Shown here in pieces: positions 57,577 to 64,000 of a stretch of DNA of 64,000 nucleotides; within the stretch, counting starts at the first letter, position 1; each line of letters opens with the position of its first letter. The DNA comes from Pomphorhynchus laevis (Eukaryota; Acanthocephala; Palaeacanthocephala; Echinorhynchida; Pomphorhynchidae). Location: NCBI GenBank assembly GCA_012934845.2, contig WNNJ02001435.1, positions 1 through 64,000 on the forward strand. Reading direction: 5' to 3'. The translations under genes and the position numbers were made by a program. The notes beneath the pieces are model-generated. The model saw only the letters and a program-made list of their open reading frames with translations, was not told the origin of the DNA and searched no databases.

Positions 57577-57650
57577 AGTGATTACAGCTAATTACAATTG
57601 ATTACAGCTAATTACAATTGACTCAGCTAATTACAATTGATTACATCTAA
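57577..57650. repeat. Short tandem repeat at the 5' end of LINE copy C
   Basis: ATTACAGCTAATTACAATTG occurs about three and a half times with variation, directly before CTAATAACACATTGCCG. Confidence 0.85.
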
Positions 57651-57654
57651 TAAC

Positions 57655-60600
57655 ACATTGCCGTCGACAACATATTACCGTCGGATACCCCTTGGCGAAT
57701 GGAAGGGGCAAAGCTTGGTATTTGCCCGCATTGTAACAGGCCAATCGCACTTACAAAATTCGGAAATGTACGTTTTCACAAAAGTTTTGGGGTTCGGTGC
57801 CCAATCACTAGCTGCGCTTCGATTGTTGATTACACACCCAATATTTCCTCCCATGTCAAACTTACAGCCGAACGTCAAACCTACAAAGGATCTGAAATGG
57901 CTTCGGCCAACGACGTTTCCCACAATTTGAACACATATGAAACGCTACACCGTATTTGGGCATCACCTACGCTGACAGTAAGACGAATCCCTTGGAGTTT
58001 ACGAAATAAAGCAGCTCGCATTTTTACCAATCTTATTGAGAAGGCACTAGAACATAAATCGCCATATAGCTGGACTAGTTTTTTGGAGTTCGCGAAAGTG
58101 TGCCTATCAGCTCATTCAGTTGATCACCGAAATGTACGAAAACATATAGATAATGCACTAAAGTCAGCCGAAAACAGGCAGTTTGACACTTCCTTTCTCA
58201 CGCATGTTTGTGCTCAACAAACGACCCGACATAAACTTGACAAATCAAAGACAATGACAATCGAACTTGTGCGACAGGGAAACTACGGCAAGGCAATGAA
58301 ACGAATATCTTCGTCACGGCTGGCGCCGTTCACAGAACAGACAAACCGTAAGCTCACAGATTTGCACCCACCCGGTAAAGGTATTATAACCTAAATCCCA
58401 ACGGCAGAACACGGTATTGTCATCGATTCGGATACCGTTCGTGATTCAATTTTCTCATTCCCATCTGCATCGTAACCAGGTTGTCTGTGTTTAAGAGCCG
58501 AACACCTACAAGACATGATCACAGCACCAGTCTGGAAAGCTTCTAAGCCGCCTGACACATCTGATAAATTATATGGCAGCCGGTGACCTTCCTGTAGATA
58601 TATCTCGATATTTTACGGGTGCAGATCTTATCGCTATAGAAAAACCAAATGGAGGTATACGCCCAATAGCGGCAGGATAATTGTTAAGGAGGGTGTCTGC
58701 AAAGTGTATTGGCACGAAGATGCGCGATAAGTACACTCAAATATTTCAACCACAATAGGTCGGTGTTGCTGTGGCAAATGGCGCAGATTTAATAATTCAC
58801 CAGGTTCGACGATTGTACGAACAGATGCACATTTCGGAAAATTGGGTATGGGCGAAAGTGGATGTTTCGAACGCTTTTAATACAGTTGACAGGCAATGCT
58901 TTATCGACGCAGTCGACATTGAAGCACTTTCTATCGGACCGTGGTGCTACTCGCAACCATCAAAATTACATTTGGAGCAGCAAAAAGCCTTACATCGTCA
59001 GAAGTAGTACAGCAAGGGGACCCTCTGGGCCCATTCCTTTTCGCACTGGCAATCCAACCGATTATTCGGAAAGTCGACTTGTTTACAGGTATCGGTTTTA
59101 ACAAGTGGTATTTAGACGATGGAATAATTGGAGGTGAACCCAAGGCAGTTGCTATCACATTAAACATGATTGCAAATGAGCTGGAAAAAATCGGACTATC
59201 AATGAATTGTCAAAAAACCTAATTAATAGGCCACACAGAATCAATTATCTCAACGCAGATAAAATGGACTCACTCTCCACATACCAATTCTGACTGCGAT
59301 TTTACTCTTTTGGGATGCCCAATTGGTTCGCAAGAGTTTGTAGAAGCATATCTCATAAACAGTTGCTTATCAAACCTAGTAAATGACACAGAACTTGTCG
59401 CATCGCCTCCAGACGCTCATGTGGCTTACCTGCTATTGCGCCACTGTGCTTCCACTCAACGAATAGCATTCCTAATGAGGAATGTAGATCCAGCAAGCAC
59501 CGAACTTTTCTGTAAGCAGTTTGATAATGCTGTGATACGGGCGATGGAAATCATCGCTTCAATACAACTGTCAGCGCGAACACGATATCAAGTTGAGCTC
59601 CCACTAAAAATGGGCGGTCTGGGTCTTTGGAGTACAAACAAACACAGAGCGGCAGCCTTTGCAGCAAGCGTCAGCACAGTGGCCGCGTTTGTGAACCATG
59701 ATCCAAATACATTTCCAGGATTTGTAAACGCGAATGAAATACTTGCGCTACACGGTGCAGAAGTGGAACAACAGGCTTCATCCACAAGACAACATCAAAT
59801 ATCGTTCAAAATTGACTCAGAGAAGCGTAAAAATCTATTAGACACTGAAGATGATCGGACAAGGGCCAGACTAATAGCGGTATCACAGTCACATGCGAAC
59901 GCATGGTTACAATGCGCCCCAAATCGAAGTCTCGGCCTAGCTCTTACCGACCAAGAATTTACAATTCTTATAAGAATGTGGTTAGGCCTGCAAATTGCTC
60001 CAAGTGACTACCGTTGTAGTCGATGTTTTCGAAACGCAGATGCTGAGGGCTTCCATGCACTAACTTGCAACTACGGTGGTTTTCCAGGAATGCTTCATAA
60101 TAGAATTCGTGACGTCGTTCTTCAGGCGGCACAATCAGCAGGAATGCATGTGGGTTGCGAGGTTCGTAACCTTGTCCAAAATCTTCAAGAACGGCCAGCC
60201 GATATTCTGATCTACGGGGATCCTTCAGATGCTATAGACTTCGCGGTAACACATCCACTACAGAAATCGTTACTTCGCCAGTCAGCTTATGTGCCTGGTT
60301 ACGCAGCTGCGCAGTACGCATCATCGGTCAAAGATAGAAAGTACCGTGCTAAAATGATTGAGGCGGGATATAACTTCATACCTGCAGTCTTGGAGTGTTA
60401 CGGTGGCTGGAATATGGATGGGGAGAAAATCATCAGACGAATCGCTCGATACTTAGCAATTCGATCATCTATACCATACAGCATCGCATCTGCACGGCTC
60501 TTTCAACGAATATCAATAGCACTCATGAGAGGAAATTCAAAAGCTATATTATCTAGCATTGATATGTTAAACCGACCGTACTACGAGATCGCTAACCCCA

Positions 60601-61340
60601 TAATTGAGAATCCCACACGAAGAATGAATCCCTTCCCGGCACTTGATCTGGCACTTGACTCTCTTCCATCGTCAATTGATCAGTCCGCTCCTGGATACAT
60701 TGAATTTAACAATACAAATGAAGTAACTGTCACGCTAGCTAATATACCAGGATCCAGTGTCGATACGTCAGTTTTTACAGGAACTCATAAATTGTGTTCC
60801 TACAGAGATTGTGTACTTATAGAAGAAAATGGAAAATTCACACTAAAAGTATTGAGCTCTGTAATCACAGTAAAGCCCCAAAGTCTTTCAAGCAAAATTA
60901 AGCCACATTTTGACACCTTTCTGCAACAATGTGACAATTCATCGAATAATAACGACGCTGATGATCCTGAATCTGTACCTATAAACTCACAGCCAGAAAC
61001 TGAAATTAGTAAACAAACCGTCGGTTATATGACACATGACGTACATACATTATCTGATTCTGAATTAACTGACAGTTTATCGAACGCAAATAGTGATAAT
61101 CATGAATCGGACGGAAGTTTTAATTATGAAACAGAATTATTAACTGACTTTTGTGAAACAGATCAAATAATCACGCCCACTATAAACAAACAGATGATAC
61201 CGGAAAAAGGCCGGCTAGTTGTCAGTGGATCGGTTGATTCAGATATTCTAGATGATCAGGCGCTATCTGAAAGTAGTGATAACGAAGAGGAGGAAGTCTA
61301 AGCTATCGATTATGGACATTATACGAAGAGGTTAACTATT
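57655..61340 (+). mobile_element. RLE-type LINE, copy C (most intact)
   Basis: N-terminal region 57699-58394 with ICPHCNRPIALTKFGNVRFH and RCPITSC (zinc finger), VRQGNYGKAMKR before the RT. RT: EKPNGGIRPIAAG (58637), AKVDVSNAFNTV (58854), QQGDPLGP (59013), YLDDG (59109). A 663-codon ORF (59310-61301) covers thumb, zinc finger, nuclease and acidic tail. Frame breaks between 58394 and 59310 are shared with copies A and B. The 3' UTR diverges from A and B after GGTTAACTATTTC. Confidence 0.85.
59310..61301 (+). CDS. LINE copy C: RT thumb, zinc finger, restriction-like endonuclease, acidic tail
   Basis: 663 open codons (from MGCPIGSQ; the frame starts downstream of the TAA after NCQKT). YRCSRCFRNADAEGFHALTC at about 234-253, RPADILI near 296, AIDFAVTHP near 308-316, QRISIALMRGN near 400. 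Residues from about 430 to 663 are the acidic tail ending ESSDNEEEEV. The protein would lack the RT palm, so it is not expected to work by itself. Confidence 0.75.
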   Translation: MGCPIGSQEFVEAYLINSCLSNLVNDTELVASPPDAHVAYLLLRHCASTQRIAFLMRNVDPASTELFCKQFDNAVIRAMEIIASIQLSARTRYQVELPLKMGGLGLWSTNKHRAAAFAASVSTVAAFVNHDPNTFPGFVNANEILALHGAEVEQQASSTRQHQISFKIDSEKRKNLLDTEDDRTRARLIAVSQSHANAWLQCAPNRSLGLALTDQEFTILIRMWLGLQIAPSDYRCSRCFRNADAEGFHALTCNYGGFPGMLHNRIRDVVLQAAQSAGMHVGCEVRNLVQNLQERPADILIYGDPSDAIDFAVTHPLQKSLLRQSAYVPGYAAAQYASSVKDRKYRAKMIEAGYNFIPAVLECYGGWNMDGEKIIRRIARYLAIRSSIPYSIASARLFQRISIALMRGNSKAILSSIDMLNRPYYEIANPIIENPTRRMNPFPALDLALDSLPSSIDQSAPGYIEFNNTNEVTVTLANIPGSSVDTSVFTGTHKLCSYRDCVLIEENGKFTLKVLSSVITVKPQSLSSKIKPHFDTFLQQCDNSSNNNDADDPESVPINSQPETEISKQTVGYMTHDVHTLSDSELTDSLSNANSDNHESDGSFNYETELLTDFCETDQIITPTINKQMIPEKGRLVVSGSVDSDILDDQALSESSDNEEEEV

Positions 61341-61876
61341 TCTTTGACATTGTTGTTTATAGTTAATCATTTGTAATTTACATCGATTGCTGTTTTGAAT
61401 TAGTTAGTGCAAATTGTGTATATTCACTTAATAGGTTAAGTTGTATAATATACAGTTATTCTAATTTAAAATACTATAATCGGAGTATAAATGTTAATAA
61501 TATCAATAAAAAATATACACTGACCATAAAATTCATTAATAAATGTATAGATAATATAAATATAGCCGGACCTTTAAATAATTCTCAAAGTAAAGAAATA
61601 ATAGTATCCGATATGTGTAAATATATTCCTAAAATAAGGTCCAATCTGTTATTGCAATTAGGACCGAGATTTTTTAATTATAATAAATAATTGAAATCAA
61701 TATGTAACGATAATATTAGAAACATCATAGAAACTGAATGTAATTGCAAAAGTCTTAATTTTGATAAAAATAAATGAGCATATATGTACCCATAATTTGG
61801 AATTAATTAAAAATTGTGAATTAAGGAAAATGCTATCAAAAGGGTATAATATAGATTATTAATATAGATTTACCAG

Positions 61877-62793
61877 TCATGCAATACGCCGATGACATTC
61901 TAATCTATGATCATGCACCCGCACATCGCATAAACGATATCGGCATTTCGGCCTCCAACTGTCTTTCTTCTATCTACAAACGTCTCTCCAATCTCCATCT
62001 CGTTCTAAACGCCGAAAAGTCCAAAATAATGTGGATCCTTCCCCGTAAACCAAGCATATCTCCTCCCATTGTATCTTTTGCCTCATCGATCATCCCTATA
62101 GTCCACAATCTCACTTTCTTAGGCTTCCATTTCGATGATCACCTTTCCCTCAAACCCTTCGTCCGTGACAAGGTCCGCTCGTCTAACTTAATTCTTCGTG
62201 ACATCCGCCGTATCCGCCCACTTATCGACTTCCGTTCTTGTATGTCTCTTCTTTCATCGCTTCTTTTCCCTAAAATCGATTACTGCCTTAGCCTTTTCGC
62301 CAATTCTCCAAAATCCATCATCCTACCCCTACAACGAATAATCAACACTGCCGTTCGAGTGCTCTTTCGTCTCCGTCGCTTCGACCACACATCCACATAT
62401 TTTGCTCAACTCTCCTGACCCACCATCCACATCCGCATCAAACTCCGCCTTCTTCTCGTTACTTTTCGTCTCATCGCTGTCGGCTCCCCATCGTTCATCA
62501 ACCTTCCTTTCTTAGACGATACTCGCCACACCTCGCTATCGCTTCGTTCCTGTCATACCCTCTTACTTCACGTTCCTAATTACCCCAACAACTACGGTCT
62601 CCGATCCATTCTCGTCGCCGCCTCACTCGCCTGGAATCAACTCCCTCTCGACGTCCGCCGCGCTCCCTCCTTTATCACATTCAAACACCTCCTCCGTTCA
62701 CACCTTCTCGACACCTGATTCACAGTCTTGTTTTGTTGTGGTCATGTAAGCGTGCGCTGGCACACATTTGCCACGTTAAAATAAATCCTTTTT
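61877..62793 (+). mobile_element. L2/CR1-like LINE insertion, 5'-truncated
   Basis: Begins inside RT motif C (MQYADDILIYDHAPAHRIND), then LNAEKSKIMWILPRK, LTFLGFHFDDHLSLKPFVRD, and after a stop a further piece with YGLRSILVAASLAWNQLPLD and SHLLDT. It is bracketed by TTTACCAG at 61869-61876 and 62794-62801, an 8-bp target-site duplication. Same family as 27560-30197 but younger. Confidence 0.85.
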
Positions 62794-62802
62794 TTTACCA
62801 GA

Positions 62803-63417
62803 TTGAAAAAATACGTAAGTACTAATGATTTCAATTTTAGATCTTTTAAATGTAACAGAAAAAATTGTAAAGTTTGTGATGTTATGAATAATAATAATTG
62901 TATCGTAAGTAATACGACAAACAAATGTTTTTCATTAAAATTTAATAATAATTGTAACTGCAATACCGCAGGTGTAGTGTATCTAATACAAGGTACATGT
63001 GGATTGCAATATATAGGAAAAACATATCAAATGTTAAAAACTAGGTTTAGGCAACACACATATAATATACAGCATAATAGTCAAACTATATTTCATAAAC
63101 ATATGAGATTAATAGGACATGATATTAAAAACTGTAAATTATTTATTTTAGAACATATTATCGAAGAAAACATTTCAATATTAAATCAAAAACTATTAGA
63201 AAAAGAAGATTTTTGGATTAAAACGCTTAATTCCATGTACCCATTAGGATTGAATGACGTGGTACAAGGAATTGGCAGAAGTAGTATAATACATAATAAA
63301 CAACTTTATTATAATAATCCAGTTAAACGCAAACCAAGAAGTCATGATGATAAAAGGAATAGGAAAAATAGAGTTAAAAATATTAAAAAAGATATGTATA
63401 TAAATGAACAATTATAA
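62803..63417 (+). mobile_element. PLE family 1: zinc finger and GIY-YIG endonuclease
   Basis: 204 codons open: FKCNRKNCKVCDV (cysteine cluster), CNTAGVVYLIQGTCGLQYIG, KTYQMLKTRFRQHTYN, ILNQKLLEKEDFWIKTLNSM, YPLGLND, and a basic end KRKPRSHDDKRNRKNR. All GIY-YIG elements (GVVY, QYIGKT, R..QH, KEDFWI, LN) are present, the best-kept PLE endonuclease in the window. Confidence 0.85.
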
Positions 63418-63569
63418 ATATTAAAACAACTTTTACGAGATAATACGCTGAAAGATCTTTATGTAAATATAAGAAGTTTTTCTAAAAATATCATATGTTC
63501 AATAAATCAAAAATTAATTAACGACTATGATAGGCTAAGTTGTATAATAGACAGTTATTGTAATACAAA

Positions 63570-64000
63570 ATACGGATCTTTTCAGTTTGAGGCACTTTGT
63601 CCAAATTACGCAAAAAGTCTGTTTATTGTACATCTTCATGTGCTCTTTCGAATGGTGTATAAATTTTTCGAGAGAAATGCGTTTGTGGCTTAAAAATTTT
63701 AATATTTAATTTTTTTCATAATAATTTAAAATTTAATTTTAATTTCAAATTTCAAAGTTAGAAACTTAAAAAAATATTTTTAAGTATTTTTCATATATCT
63801 TATCAATATGCAATGATTTGAGATTTTTTCTATGCTGTCACGAAAAAACATACAATTTTTTATTTTTTGTTCAAAAAGTAATTTGAATTTGAAATATCTT
63901 AAAATTTTGCAATTATAACATATAATTTTTATTGCGTTATCGTAAACATCACAGTTATATTGACTTAAGTTGAAAATATTAAAATATTTGAATCATTCAA
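63570..64000. other. AT-rich end of window
   Basis: No coding or repeat signal recognised after the PLE edge. It may be intron of the gene starting at 56108. Confidence 0.4.

Larger units (their letters stand above)
61428..63570 (+). mobile_element. PLE family 1 with pseudo-LTR pieces, interrupted by a LINE
   Basis: The left edge (GGTTAAGTTGTATAATATAC) and right edge (63430-63560) are parts of the same terminal repeat as 56.8/57.4 kb. Left internal part: MCKYIPKIRSNLLLQLGPR and LELIKNCELRKMLSKGYNID (pre-RT region). Right internal part: the endonuclease ORF. The RT domain is absent and a LINE insert occupies its place. Fossil. Confidence 0.75.

Overview
The window looks like AT-rich invertebrate (metazoan) nuclear DNA. 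Introns have GT/AG borders, there are no operons, and most of the length is decayed retroelement. The species cannot be fixed from the sequence alone. The mix of Penelope-like elements (PLEs) carrying GIY-YIG endonucleases, restriction-like-endonuclease (RLE) LINEs and CR1/L2 and Jockey/R1-like LINEs suggests a worm-like or other small invertebrate genome; that is an inference.

Host genes are few. The clearest is an intronless NADPH-dependent diflavin oxidoreductase (NDOR1, 52538-54247), an electron donor for cytosolic iron-sulfur assembly. Four more host candidates are split by introns: a terminal exon resembling the C-terminus of RPRD1A/B (10466-10603); a minus-strand gene of unknown function with a secretion-signal-like exon, a possible 11-nt microexon and a 270-residue last exon (21281-22352); a first exon resembling the N-terminus of GTP cyclohydrolase I (56108-56285), whose intron is filled with transposons; and a weak exon-like ORF at 16541-16768.

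Layout. 0-4.2 kb: inverted and direct copies of a 300-bp repeat, fold-backs, and PLE and LINE ends. 4.6-8.5 kb: RLE LINE copy A (minus). 8.6-12.5 kb: a 240-bp repeat family, a 650-bp segmental duplication, PLE scraps and the RPRD1-like exon. 12.5-15.8 kb: a related RLE LINE with a 1055-codon open frame. 16-20.4 kb: old LINE and PLE debris. 21.3-22.4 kb: host gene. 22.7-24.9 kb: PLE. 24.9-26.3 kb: a second RLE LINE type. 26.4-27.2 kb: PLE. 27.5-33.8 kb: an L2/CR1-like LINE followed by a Jockey/R1-like LINE. 35.5-38.8 kb: RLE LINE copy B, sitting in a 360-bp satellite. 40-51.4 kb: PLE cluster with large inverted repeats and an inserted CR1-like LINE. 52.5-56.3 kb: host genes. 56.8-63.6 kb: an internally deleted PLE with terminal repeats, RLE LINE copy C, and a PLE carrying an L2-type insertion.

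Two RNA-level patterns stand out. Hammerhead-like cores (CUGANGA, stem, GAAA) recur just downstream of PLE endonuclease ends. Separately, a module carrying GAAA, CTGANGA and TC strands in an unusual order recurs in six repeat copies with nearly fixed spacing.
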